This document shows positions 12,001 through 22,935 of a DNA stretch of 64,000 nt, piece after piece. The notes under the pieces were generated by a model. That model saw only the letters and a list, made by a program, of their open reading frames with translations. It searched no databases and was not told the DNA's origin. Position numbers and translations under genes: made by a program. This DNA comes from Haliclystus octoradiatus (Eukaryota; Cnidaria; Staurozoa; Stauromedusae; Haliclystidae). The DNA lies in the NCBI GenBank assembly GCA_916610825.1, contig OU744453.1:5183845-5247844 (forward strand). The letters are read 5' to 3'. Numbering within the stretch: position 1 is the stretch's first letter; every line of letters begins with the position of its first letter.

Positions 12001-15000
12001 AATATATACATCCATTAAAACCTTATAATTTGTATAATTCGTATAAGGTCACGACCATCGATAATGTGTTAGCCAGGACAATCAATTACCACGGAGTCCA
12101 GCCAATTGTTGGTTCCTGCTACACGGCTGTAAATCCTGGTCGTGTGAGGGGTGCGACACAGGCACCCCCCTAATAAATATTTTGAGAGAGATTTCAGGCA
12201 AGAAAATAAATGCGCAGCAGAATAGATGCTTTATAAACATCGATATCTACTTCATATCTTATATCGGATCGACTTCAAAATTTTACCAATTAATTGTTTC
12301 AGTTGATTTACATAACAATAGATCAATTATTTGGAAATAATTTTTCAGCAGAATCCCACATTATGTAATCAATGCTGTATTGTAATTAGGTGATTCAGTG
12401 ATTACTAGTATCAATCAGTCAACATTATATCCCTGCGGTCATGGACGAATGTACACGTTTTTTAAGGTTATCTTGCACGAGATGTTCCTGGAAGAGAGTA
12501 TAAATTTTGAATATAAATTTCGAAATGATACGAGGAACCTCTCACTGTACACTATGTACACCTTACTGCGAAGATCTGTTTATAGTCTCTAAGTCTATTG
12601 GTCACATCTCATCTGCTGTAAAATGGTGCGACGACCTAATACTATTACTAAGCTTACTTTGCAAACTTCAACGTTGGGTGGTCCTAGGTGGTCATGACAT
12701 GCAGCCAATATAGGAATTGGCGAGTCTATATATCCCGGCATTCATTGCATGATGTATGAGAAAATGATCTGTACATGGGCCCGCCCTGGCAAAATCCAGA
12801 CTCAGGCCTGATCTGGATATTTTATAATGAAAGAATAGCTGACCAAGAGCTTATAGAATAGGTTAAGGTTATTACATATATCCATTTTAAGTTTTTTTTT
12901 AGAACTGGCCTGTTTAGGCATGCAGGTTGCTATGTATACAATATACATGTAGAAATTCGAACATGCAGCATGAGTCCAGCAAGCATTTATTTTCCCTTCG
13001 TATCATCCAATGGTTGACTTCATTAGAAGAACATATTGTAGAGATAAAAACACACTTCATATTTTTGCAAATTGTATATAAACAAGCCGCATACAATTAA
13101 TATAAGTAATGTTATGATAATGATAAATGATAAATATATATATGATCATGTAAAATGTAAATGTATTCAATATTTTTTCTCTCTTTACAGCCGGCTGTGT
13201 GTTAGTGGAGGCTTTCAATTTAATCAAGTCTCCATTTATTTGCCTGTCAAATTTCATTGACAACGTATATCAAATCATATCCTATAAATTGGTTGAGGCC
13301 CACCAGAGACGGAATGACTCAATAAAATAAAGCGGCGCATTTGAAACAGGCCGATCGTTATCAAATGTGTTCATACAATAAAAATTTGATTTCTTCATTA
13401 CAAACTTCCCTAACTAAATTGGCGATTATCAAATGTGTTCATACAATAAAAATTTGATTCCTTCATTACAAACTACCCTAACTAAATTGGCGATTATCAA
13501 ATGTGTTCATACAATAAATATTTGATTTCTTCATTACAAACTTCCCTAACTAAATTGGCGATTATCAAATGTGTTCATACAATAAAAATTTGATTTCTTC
13601 ATTACAAACTTCCCTAAGTAAATTGGCGATTATCAAATGTGTTCATACAATAAAAATTTGATTTCTTCATTACAAACTTCCCTAACTAAATTGGCGATTT
13701 GTCTCCCGTAAAACCCTCAAGTCAGATATCAGGACTGATAAATAATAGCCGGGGCAATACCAAGCAAACTTTTTTATTTGCAACATAAGTTAACAATTGA
13801 TAGAAGAGTAGCGCTGTTTTATGGCAGAAGAATTCAGAATATTTTTTTTTTATCTGATAGCCTAGAACAAGTAATCAAACGGCTCTTTGCAGTAGAATAT
13901 ACATGGGAATCGGAACAAAAACTCGTATTGTACAGCTATTTGCAACAATTTTTAGTAGAAAAAGTGAGTCACAAATGACAGCATTGAAATGATACAATTT
14001 TCTAAAGTATGTTCAAATACATCCTCACATTATATATAAACACCTAATTTTTCAACATGTCAATTGACGTACATTGTAAAATTTCTAATAGAAGTGTGGA
14101 TAAAACCTTCTCATAAATGTGTATACAGTACTCACTGCCCACAACACAAGAAATTTCAGAAACGAGGGGGGTGCTAATTTAAATTCAGAAATTTTTCCTA
14201 TAGAATTATTTTCAACCTCAATTTATACCTTCAATATTTTTTTCAGGCAATTGAATTACATACGCCAAATACTTTTTTATCGGCGCTTATTTGAAAATTG
14301 ATTACAGCTTCATGGGTTTACATCAACCTTTATTATTCCTTGAAAAACAATACAAGCTCATCTATTTTTGAAAATTCTGAAATAGGTACACTAAAAGTTT
14401 TCAAACGACAAGACCATGAAAATGTCCCCTCAATAAATGGCACATCCCCCCGGGATGCACTGCCTAGAATGTGTAGAATGTAGGAGTTCTCAATATAGAA
14501 GTAATGTAAAGGAGCCAGCCAGGGGAATCATATGTTGTCCCGTCAGCTTTGACAATGGGAGGAGGCCTTACTGATAGTCCTCTGTTAAAACTGTGGTTAA
14601 ATTTTCAACAGACACTTGAAGTCGTCTCGTGCACTGTGGCTACTCAACAACTTCACAGTGTGGTGCTAATACCAATCGCATAAAGTTAGCAGGAAAGGGT
14701 AGCTGATGACACAAAGCGTGTCTGACAATGTGCTATTCTATCTACAATTAATAAACCACTTCACACATTCAAATTATTTGTACATCAAAGCAATGTTAAA
14801 AAAAAAACATTGTTTTAAGATTGTGTAGTCGTTCTTCCATCGGCTGTACTTTATTAGAAATGATTGTTCCGAAATAATTTGTAGTTTAAAAGTCTTTCAA
14901 AAATATTTTACAAAAACGTTTTTCACTCGCACTTGACCAAGTCGACATATGGTTTACTGTTTTAATGTAGGTAACGAAAACATCAGCTGCTTGTGAATTT

Positions 15001-15580
15001 TATCACCTTCTAGTGTGAAAATTAGTGATTTAATGGAACTACAATTGGTGTTTTTTGCAACATAAACGTTTGCATGTTTACATCGGTACAACTGAATAAT
15101 GATTTGCAACCGTGTGAAATTATCGAAAATAAAAATGGAATTACTATTACTATTTTTATTTATAATTCTTAGACTATATATTTGCTACCTAATATATCTA
15201 TAAAACTATATATTTCTTTATATATAAAGGACAGCACAAAGGACTTAAAATACTAAAATTCCCGGCAATTTATCTCTGGATATAGTTCGTATCTGAAGCT
15301 GAAACATTGTAATATTTTTTTCTTCTCGAAACTCGCACAACATTAAATATCTTTTCAAAGTACGTAGATCTCCATATATAGAACTGAGGAGAACAAGCAA
15401 AACTTCAGCTAATGGCTCTGGTCAACTATAAATTATACCCATATAAACAACATAATATTTTACCCGAAATTATTTCTGAAAGTAGCTTTTGAAACTCACC
15501 GATTGTTTCTTTTTTCCGCATAACACTTCAAAGTTTCCAATTAATGCCACTATTGATAAAATCATTAATATGTATTTCAT
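2911..15580 (-). CDS. Secreted collagen-C1q/TNF protein, adipolin/erythroferrone (FAM132) family, paralog 1
   Basis: Eight exons assemble into one frame of about 276 aa: 15500-15580, 11870-11989, 10647-10758, 6397-6434, 5215-5328, 3692-3882, 3082-3160 and, less surely, 2911-3006. All internal borders are GT/AG and phases agree. Order: signal peptide (residues 1-22), a W-L-S-F-V motif followed by a Lys/Arg-rich stretch (28-67), six Gly-X-Y triplets (72-89), a predicted helical linker (to about 155), and a C1q/TNF-like head (156 to the end). The head reads GxFIRGxxxxLxSGRFxxPYTAxYxF, then a C-x4-C pair and [16 protein letters not shown], the pattern I know from C1QTNF12 and ERFE. Family members are secreted multimeric ligands; the ligand role here is inferred from family. 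Exon sizes and phases match the paralog at 39955-46720, except that an extra intron splits the exon homologous to the paralog's fourth exon. C1qTNF proteins of other subfamilies are the alternative. Confidence 0.82.
3082..3160 (-). CDS. Paralog 1 exon 7: C1q/TNF head, middle strands
   Basis: 79 nt, identical in length and phase to the paralog's sixth exon. It encodes [16 protein letters not shown] then [10 protein letters not shown]; compare TSNSKIFSVSAQGILFLM. The S-N-S-(R/K)-(M/I)-F motif is shared with vertebrate adipolin. Donor GTAAGT. Confidence 0.85.
3692..3882 (-). CDS. Paralog 1 exon 6: first half of the C1q/TNF head
   Basis: 191 nt (paralog 194 nt), same phases. It contains [16 protein letters not shown], then [15 protein letters not shown], then [14 protein letters not shown]. 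The Gly-Arg-Phe/Tyr plus aromatic Y-x-F and the C-x4-C pair match the adipolin/erythroferrone head. Confidence 0.88.
4135..4255 (+). repeat. Dispersed repeat (pairs with 2050-2165)
   Basis: Same orientation as its partner. Lies in the paralog 1 intron between exons 5 and 6, 5' of the foldback element in plus-strand reading. Confidence 0.55.
4339..4718. mobile_element. Foldback element of about 380 bp
   Basis: The left half (to about 4511) and the right half (from about 4541) are inverted copies around a 30-base centre. Shared phrases include AGAGTCAAAAATATCTTA and GAATATCATGTTGAATAATT in opposite orientation. Single-arm relatives occur at about 24940-25050 and 55760-55960. Confidence 0.75.
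4710..5110 (+). pseudogene. Penelope-like element remnant (GIY-YIG-type C-terminal end)
   Basis: An open stretch to the TAG at 4935-4937 reads [23 protein letters not shown] and [20 protein letters not shown]. The H-Q-R-x-x-x-H-R, H-L-x-x-x-H and E-x-x-x-I-x-x-(L/I)-K-P-x-L-N pattern resembles the end of the GIY-YIG endonuclease domain of Penelope-like retroelements. The catalytic GIY/YIG strands are missing. A downstream GCGATCGAAACGTTGT phrase is also usual near the 3' end of such elements. The fragment abuts the foldback arm. Confidence 0.5.
5215..5328 (-). CDS. Paralog 1 exon 5: linker before the C1q head
   Basis: 38 codons, phase 0 at both ends. [17 protein letters not shown] aligns with SFGLLAAGVPDVLTGFH of the paralog, followed by a charged amphipathic stretch. 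Exons 4 and 5 together are 152 nt, the exact length of the paralog's single exon. Confidence 0.85.
5480..5800 (+). repeat. Dispersed repeat (pairs with 14155-14455)
   Basis: Starts GAGAAATTTCAGGGG, includes TGAAAATTCTGAAATAG and TCAATAATTGGCAC. The second copy keeps the same order with scattered changes. The small open frames in both are not conserved with each other. Confidence 0.6.
6397..6434 (-). CDS. Paralog 1 exon 4: 38-nt micro-exon of the linker
   Basis: Only 38 nt, encoding (D)[12 protein letters not shown] between a TTTTTACAG acceptor and a GTAACA donor. It aligns with ETAARRSERFAGQ, the first part of the paralog's fourth exon; the intron that follows it is absent there. Phase fits both neighbours. 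Confidence 0.82.
6838..8475. mobile_element. hAT-type DNA transposon, about 1.64 kb, transposase not visible
   Basis: Inverted ends CAGGCGCGGATCCA and TGGATCCGCCCCTG are flanked by a perfect 8-bp duplication ATTGCAAG at 6830-6837 and 8476-8483, the hallmark of hAT elements. The motif GAGCACCAGTCAGATTTTCA recurs near both ends, and a GC-rich hairpin stretch lies at about 8380-8430. No open frame resembles a hAT transposase, so this is a non-autonomous or internally decayed copy, in a paralog 1 intron. Confidence 0.85.
8597..8890 (+). mobile_element. 3' end of a non-LTR retrotransposon with (CATA)n tail, copy 1
   Basis: Starts with the last codons of a frame, [19 protein letters not shown] then TAA, the F-K-x-x-L ending common in CR1/L2-like ORF2 proteins. 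Then follows a 3' UTR with two imperfect copies of an 85-nt unit (CTAAATGCCTTGTAAATATT) and a tail AAAATAAAATACATACATAC. A second copy is at 30234-30522. Confidence 0.72.
10647..10758 (-). CDS. Paralog 1 exon 3: short collagen domain
   Basis: 112 nt, phase 0 in and phase 1 out, exactly as in the paralog. Six Gly-X-Y triplets ([18 protein letters not shown]) are followed by [15 protein letters not shown]. The E-A-x-M-x-x-F motif after a very short collagen stretch is typical of the FAM132 family and unlike the long collagen of other C1qTNF proteins. Confidence 0.9.
11000..11869. other. Paralog 1 intron, no feature seen
   Basis: AT-rich sequence between exons 3 and 2. I see no open frame, repeat end or RNA gene. 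Confidence 0.5.
11870..11989 (-). CDS. Paralog 1 exon 2: W-L-S-F-V motif and basic stretch
   Basis: Forty codons, phase 0 at both ends, acceptor TATAG and donor GTATAT. It reads [15 protein letters not shown] and then a Lys/Arg-rich tail (KKAERKERR). The paralog's second exon has DPHKTWLSFVRNQ in the same place, and vertebrate adipolin/erythroferrone have a similar D-P-x-x-x-W motif just before the collagen region. The basic stretch could hold a proprotein-convertase site. Confidence 0.85.
13361..13700 (+). repeat. Minisatellite, five copies of a 68-bp unit
   Basis: The phrase TCAAATGTGTTCATACAATA starts at 13361, 13429, 13497, 13565 and 13633, so the period is exactly 68. Units differ by only a few substitutions. 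It lies in the first intron of paralog 1. Confidence 0.95.
14155..14455 (+). repeat. Dispersed repeat (pairs with 5480-5800)
   Basis: Second copy of the GAAATTTCAG...AATGGCACATCCCC repeat, same strand, in the same gene but another intron. Confidence 0.6.
15500..15580 (-). CDS. Paralog 1 exon 1: signal peptide
   Basis: Encodes 27 residues beginning [17 protein letters not shown], a lysine followed by a hydrophobic core, ending near L-C-G before KKKQS. The ATG is followed directly by the secretory signal, and the exon ends at a GTGAGT donor in phase 0, as does the paralog's first exon. Confidence 0.8.
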
Positions 15581-17744
15581 GTTGATGAATATTGGTACCG
15601 ATAAGTAAACTCCTGTAAAAATAACCATGCAGTACTATTATTATTCCAACAATTCATGAACAATTGAAGCCAATTAAAACATTTTATCCAATTTCCGTTA
15701 TTGAAGAATGATGTGTATTGTCAATATTAGCTTGGGAATTAACTTTTCCTTTAAATATGTAATTATAACCCTTCAAAAAACACATTATTGATAGTATGTT
15801 AAAAAATGAAATATGATAGTGAAGAAAATATTGTATATTTATCTATTTTGTTTTCTGTTATTTTAACCTAAGTAATTAAATAAGATTGAAATATAGGTAT
15901 AGTAATCCAGAAAAATCACTGTTATACACTTGAAACATATTATATCTAAATCAATAAAGTTTGAACTATTGGACACTCAAAATGCTATAAATTATTAACC
16001 AACGCATAACGTTGTGAGGTCGATGAGTTTTCAACAACAATAATATATGTTACAAATTTTAAGTGCTTCTCAACAACTACTCATATATGCAACTGTGAAT
16101 TTATTGTTTACAATTCTCGATAGATTTCTGTTAAACATGTGTAAAATAAAACTTACCAGTCAAACAAACTTTGTTGTCAACAATAAAATTCTCTCCAGGC
16201 TATTCTTTCTTGCGTTTTGCTTTTCAATAAAAAAATATCGTTGATCCTTCGTCTAGTGTGATATTTTTTTGAATGACTAAAAATGATAGTCGGACATATT
16301 CGAGAATATTATAAGATTAACTATTCAATTAACTTCGCTGTCAACCAGTATGTTTGCCGTTTTATTGATGTAACCGACTATACTCCGATTACATACAGAT
16401 ACTAATAAAGCTAAAAAATTATGTTACAAATTGACATTTCTATGTGAAAATTAAATTGAAATGTATTGATGTGAAATATTATTACTTCTGTCAATATATA
16501 TTTTTAAACATGTTTATTTTATTCTTCAATAATAAACAATACCTTTGCCCTTATAAGTTGCAATGTATTTTACTTTTTGATATTATTCTTATTTTAAATC
16601 TATTGGAGGATTAACTCTAAGCACAATCTTAATGATATTTGTCGGCATAAATCAATGTTAGACAAAAACGTTGATGGTCAAACAAAAAATATATATGATC
16701 TCTTTTACAGCTTAAATAAAGAACGTATAGACATTAGAACATTAACACATCTATAGATTATATATTATGAAATCTATGTTAGTGATATATAAATGTAGAA
16801 TACAATACAGTATCGTTTTGGTATCTGTTTTTGGTGTGCAAGGGCGTTAACGGAAGAATAACATTATTCCAAAAGTTCTTCAATGTCGCATATATAGATC
16901 ATGTTAAAATTTGACCTGATTAAAAACAGCACTAGTAGATAGGAATAAGTTATGACCTTGGGAATGCTAGGAATGGTCCTAAAATGCAGACATATATTAG
17001 CACTTGTTGAAACATGTATTATACTTTGACGGATTTCTAATGTTCCTGCGATTCTGTTGTCTCGATTCCGATGTTGTCCTGCAGCTGTTGAATCATTGTG
17101 AAAACGTATCGTAAAACGTTTGGCCTTATAGAATATCCTAAAACATTTTCAAATTTTTCTTCTGGATATTTTGTTGGCCAAAGAATCCCGGGAAAGTATC
17201 TCAATTTTCTTCTTGATTAGCCAACTTTAGCCTATTGCTGATATCTATAGCATCATTTAGGGTACCAGATGTCATTGGACCTTATATATACTCCGTATTG
17301 AAATTCCGACCAATTAAAGTTATAGTTTATATATACTGGAAGTCAAACATTTTCCGATAAATTATATTTGCACTCCGGTCACACGACCGGAGCATCTCTT
17401 TTATCATTTGACATGTACATTAATTTCACTGTCATGTAGGGCTTTTCCGTTGACGGTTAAGGCTTAAAACACAACATGGTAGCTATACCAACCGGATATA
17501 TCCCGGGTGCTGGTTGACATAAGGGACAAATAGGAATATTGAGAAGGTCATTAGAATCACGAGGTGTTCCCATAATCCGCTTTTTGGGGCACAATGTTAC
17601 GCGTGTGAGTAAAATTTTTATCTTGATTGGAAAATGACTTCATAATTTTGTTGGCATTACATGTACATGTGTTCATATCAGTCTTTTTTACAGATTTATA
17701 ATATTTTTGTGACGTTGTCGAATACAAAGGAAATCCTAAATAGT

Positions 17745-17935
17745 GTTTATATAGAACAAGAAAATATTTGCTTATATAGAAAGCATTTTATATGAACCAA
17801 GAAATTATTATCTCAATACACAATTTAGTGACTAATAGAAACAAGAAAACATTATCTCAATAAACATTTTTCTTGAAACGAGATATTATTTTCTTTTCAA
17901 GAAAATTTTTACTTGAAACAAGAAAATATAACTAA
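17745..17935. repeat. CTTG-caag palindromic repeat family, copy 1
   Basis: Repeated AACAAGAAAA and TTTTCTTGAAAC phrases in both orientations over 190 bp. Related stretches: about 28655-28860, 30798-31085, 32000-32290, 45730-45955, 48165-48420, 49200-49345, 53195-53340 and 54590-54670. Confidence 0.6.
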
Positions 17936-20900
17936 TTGACAACTATATTCATTACTGTCTGCCTGAGAAAATAATTATGTGGTAAAATCATGGATAATAT
18001 TCTATCTTTATTTGGAACATGTGGTTAGAAAACTTATTTGAAATTTTAATCTATTGACAGGATATAGTACTGCTCGGAATTCATTAGAAGAAATAAAATG
18101 ATAAATGATAGAACAAAAAGAAACCCGAAGTATAATATAATTATTTAAATTTTTCTAAAAATTAATTGCATCCGAATATATTTGCTTGAAAATTACTACT
18201 GCATTTTTATACACAATTACAAAGTGTTATAAAACAGTCAACAAAAAAGAATCGTTGCAAAAATCAGAATGGATTAAAAGAGTAATTTCCGTCTTTATTA
18301 TAAAATAATGCATTTTACATCTGTATTTAGAATCTGTATATGATAGGGGAATAACTTATAGTTGATGTAACAGATAATCACTACTACATCAACACTGACA
18401 AACTACATATATATTTACAGCCAAATTGTCTGCATATACCCTCAAATCGTATAGAAGTTGAGAACAAAACTATACCGATAACCATAACTTTATTTGACTC
18501 TTCACAACTTCACACAATTGCAAAACATCGGGCAGGCATTGAATAATACTGAAGCTTTCAAATGCGAATATGCAACGCCCATTTTGTCAGAAAAAATTAC
18601 AAATACCTACCCCTATCAGAAACAAGTAGTAAATGGCCAAGCGTCAGGTTATGAGAGTTTGTATGGGTAATGATCAGTGGATTCTGATAATCATGAAGAC
18701 ATGAAACGAGTTTGGATTGCAGTTTATAGGTATTTGGAATCTCTCATGATAAATTAGGCCAGGCTATACTTCATTGTCAATCTTGTGTGATCAGAAAACG
18801 CCTCACTATAGTTACTCCGGGCTTGCACTGTGGTTAGGAAGACCATCTATTTACGTCGCATAGACATCCTTTACGATGATGCATATCCGTGTCATCAGAC
18901 AATCTGCAAATTTTCGTGATGTAAGGCTATATCTATCATATTCAGGTCTATTTTGTTTTTACTACAGATTTTCATTATTGAGATAGAATCTTGAAACAGA
19001 AATCTTCTTTGATCGATTACTTGACTTAACTAATTGATTCGATATTTTGTAATTTTGATTAAAAAAAAAAAAATTATATACATTATGCAAAAGTTATGCA
19101 AAGACATTACAGCTCAATTCAAACGTTTGTTTTGATATTCAAATGTATTAATAATAATGAAGGAAGAATAATGCATTATATATAGCACCGGTTTCACTTT
19201 ACATATGTCTGATTAGACTTGTGAGATTATCAATTTCTTTTTCCGACAACAACATCATCATCAATGATGTGTATTTATGTTGGTTCCCAATGATGACGTT
19301 ACGGAATTACAATCCGGATTATAATATTTTGAATTCCTTGTGGATATTTATTATTTCACTCAGATATATTTTTCATAGACACTATATACTACATATATTT
19401 ATAGTGTGTTTGCGTAACAAAACGTTTTGGTTAACAGTTCAGATATATTTATATATTTACATGTCTACTAGTCTAGTGTCTGTCTAGACATTGTAGACAT
19501 ACTGTATTACATATAATTCCGTCAATTCTACTATATGTTTCAAGTATCTGTCATGTGCCTTCCTTTGTAGGTTTTCAGCAATTATTAATTGATTCTTTGA
19601 AATGACATCGTCGTCTGGATACGAATCAGTCAGTCTGTTCAGAGGGTCCGTAATAGATCTTATGCTTTTTCAGCGACCTAATAATGTTGGATATATATAT
19701 ATATATATTTTTAAATCATCACTATATTTTTGAAAAATGTCAACATATCTATAATATACAGCTTCTGAAAATTGAAAAACTACTGAGGGTTAAAATTTGA
19801 CAAAATTTAATAAAACTAAAATAAAACTTTCAAATCAAATCATTTCCCATTTCTATGACCCCGTTTTTGATTCCTGTTTGTCGTGTCTGCGAATTTGAAG
19901 AAAATGTACGTCAACGGCTATTGATAATGGCAGATACTAACACCCTGATTCATAGGAACTCCTTTTCCTCTTTCATACTTCTTAAATAAACAGATGGTTC
20001 ACATTGGAAGATTAAATCATTAAGGCGGTACAGATTACGTAAAAGTTGATTGAAAATCGGAAAAACACACATACGCAAATGATGATTTCATTGCAATATA
20101 GTTGTATGGTATTAATTTTCACTTATTCGCTTTCAACTATCAAACACTTGTTAATAGTATTAGATAATTCAGACATATACTTGTAAATTATGTCAAGTTA
20201 TTAAATGATAATCTCATGTTACGCTTGAGTTAATTTATTACCACAGGAAATCATTCATTATGATCATTACCGTGACATCATTGGTTCAACTTGTGGGTAA
20301 ATAGGCGTGAGATGAATTTATTTCTACAGCCTGTGTGGAGACTCTTTATTAGAACAGACCTCGATAAGAACATAATTATTCGACGATTTGTGGCTTATAG
20401 CGCGACGAGTAATTGCGTCTTAATAGAGTTAGTATACTACTGTATTCCTTTATCATATATACAGTACTCAGATTTGTGTTATAGCTATTTGTTTCAAAAT
20501 TTCCCTGTCAAACATTGACTAAAACATTTATTGACATCGGATTCTGTGCACCACAAACTGAAATTTTACATACTGAAACCTTCCTGAATCGGGTACTGAA
20601 TTGGGCACTTTTGATTAGTAGCTTTCAAATTTTAAGGTGCATTTCAGTAGTTTGTCAGTATATAATGACCAGAATCTCTAGAAATTAATCTGCGTGGTGA
20701 TGTTCAATATGTTTCCAGTACCCAATCCCATTCCAGTATGTTTTCAGTAGACTTTCAGTAGCGATTCAGTAAATCCCATCTTTATAGTTGTGAATATCAG
20801 CATAATACCCTCGGCGAACTTCAGTGAGCCTCTGAGTTGAGACCGCGACACGTCTATTGTCGAATAGCCAATGAGATCAACCTAATTGCCGTGTAATTGA

Positions 20901-21964
20901 CTATATATTCTAGAAAATGGATAACGAGGGTGAGACTCGAACTCATGTCAGAATTTTAAACAAGGAACTATATAAAACATTTCAAGGTTCAACAGTTTGT
21001 TTAGATGTTCTTCGTTTCCACACTTTTTTGATTTTAAGACTTCGAGGGAGGGATAGAGAGAAAATGTTCGGGTTTTTGTAAATATATTGCTGAAAAAATG
21101 TATTTTCGCTCCTCTATAGGAATTTTTTGCGAAATACAAGCTTAGTTCTCGAATCAATTCTCATGGCAATTTCTTTGCTTACCCCACACTCGTATAACAA
21201 AAGTTATTAGCAGATTTTGTATACTGATTGATGATTGGCTGTCGTATAGATTGATTGACATATAGCTCAAGCTATCAGATTTTGATTCATTATTAATAGT
21301 GTCATTTTAATTAATATCATTAGAAATTGACACGAGTATCACAATGTGAATGACGTTATGGAGATTTCCGATAAAATTTCAATGCTCGTTTACCTATTTT
21401 ACTTTATCTAAAACTGTCGATTATCCTGCAACCACAAGAGACATGACATCGAAGGTTAAACATAAAAGGATACGAGGAAACTCAAATTCTCACATAATAG
21501 ATCGTACATAGGAGGAAGCCATTATACTAGAAGGCTGGCAATGACTGAATAAACCAGTCATGTGACGGTGATCTGAGTAATAACTATGGAACCAATGATT
21601 TAGTCACATAATATTTTGTATTGGACTTCGATTCCATGGATTAAATCTATTAGTATAATATGCAGATAATAGTATGTGTGTATATATAGATATTAAAAAC
21701 TGTCCAGAGTCAATCTTGATATATGAGTAAAAATGTTTAATACATCTTTCTATTAATATTTGAGATTTGATAGGCATCCCGCACTTAGAGTATTCCTTTT
21801 CAAAAATAGAATATAACAGAAAATATCAGGGAGGAATACGAATAAGCAATGATTAATATAGTTGCTTGCTATTGATAAAATGGATTTGAAATTTAAAAAG
21901 AAAAAAGATTGAGAAGATGCGTAGACTGAACTGTTTTCAGAAATTGTAGAACAACCGAAAAAGT

Positions 21965-22935
21965 ATCGCCCTACAGAAGGTGCCCATACTGTTCTTCAAT
22001 TTCTAGGGTAGCGGCTCTTTCCGCTAAAGCCCGGTTTCCACTTGACGAAAAATTCGCTGCAGCGAAAATTTCGCGGCTAAAAAGCCAAGTACGCATGCGC
22101 TGTGTGACGTTGCACACAATTTTGGACCACGCAGGTTTCGCTGCAACTTTCGCTGAAGCGAAAAAAGTAGTTGGAATTGATCCTACTTTTTTGCGATTCG
22201 CTGCAGCGAAATGTGAATCAAACCAATGCAAATCATCTGAAAATGATGTTGTCATGACATTTTCAGCAAACAAGATGGCGGGATGAAATTTGTAGCCTGT
22301 ATTGCTTTGTTGCCTGAAATTTGTAGCCTGTATTTTGTCAATTGTGAATTGTTAGACCAATCATTACATAAAATTGTTCAAATGTCGAATGACATATTTT
22401 CGAAGAGAACGGTAAAAATATTCGATTATTTTAGAGCTTCATTTCCTTTACGAGTAAATGAAACTCTCCTTTCTCTTTCCTCTCTTCAAATAATTTCCGG
22501 ATCCAGAATGGTTTACTGTATTTTCTTGCATAAACTCTACGTCTTCTGAGCAGAAACATTTGAATAATTTGTAGTCGTGCAAGCAATACAGCTTCCAAAT
22601 TGACTGGTGCCATGATGGATTTTCATAAAATGTAGATTTTGGCGCGCGAAAAATATTTCAAGTGGAAATGAACCAGCGAAAATTTCGCCGCGAAAGTAGC
22701 CGCGAATTTTTCGTTGCAGCGAAATTTTCGTCAAGTGGAAACCCGGCTTAAGAGGAGTAACTGCAAATACTCTTTACTGATCCCAGCCGTGACACTGCAG
22801 ATCAACTTCAACAGATTTCATGGCAGATTGGCCTCGCTTGTCAATGCGCAACGATGCAGTGCAGCCACTCATAAATGCAATTCCCTCTGGACTATTGAAG
22901 AGCGTAACCGTTATGTACATTTCATGTCAATACTG
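21965..22935 (-). repeat. tRNA-derived SINE copy split by a Harbinger-type element
   Basis: The pieces 21965-22024 and 22752-22935 are consecutive parts of the SINE described at 60903-61255 (shared phrase ACAGATTTCATGGCAGAT), read on the minus strand. The tRNA head is missing. Confidence 0.7.
22028..22748. mobile_element. PIF/Harbinger-type DNA element, 721 bp, TAA duplication
   Basis: Ends AGCCCGGTTTCCACTTGACG and, inverted, AGCCGGGTTTCCACTTGACG, followed by further inverted GCTGCAGCGAAA-type motifs. Flanked by TAA at 22025-22027 and 22749-22751, the usual target duplication of this superfamily. Several open frames of 60-100 codons occur, but none shows a DDE transposase or Myb-like motif. 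Confidence 0.82.

Noticed and set aside
13361..13700. CRISPR-like array
   Set aside because: The whole 68-bp unit repeats, with no unique spacers; this is a minisatellite in an animal intron.
21971..22734. Cluster of overlapping open frames of 60-100 codons on both strands
   Set aside because: They lie inside the Harbinger-type element and the flanking SINE, lack transposase motifs and overlap each other.
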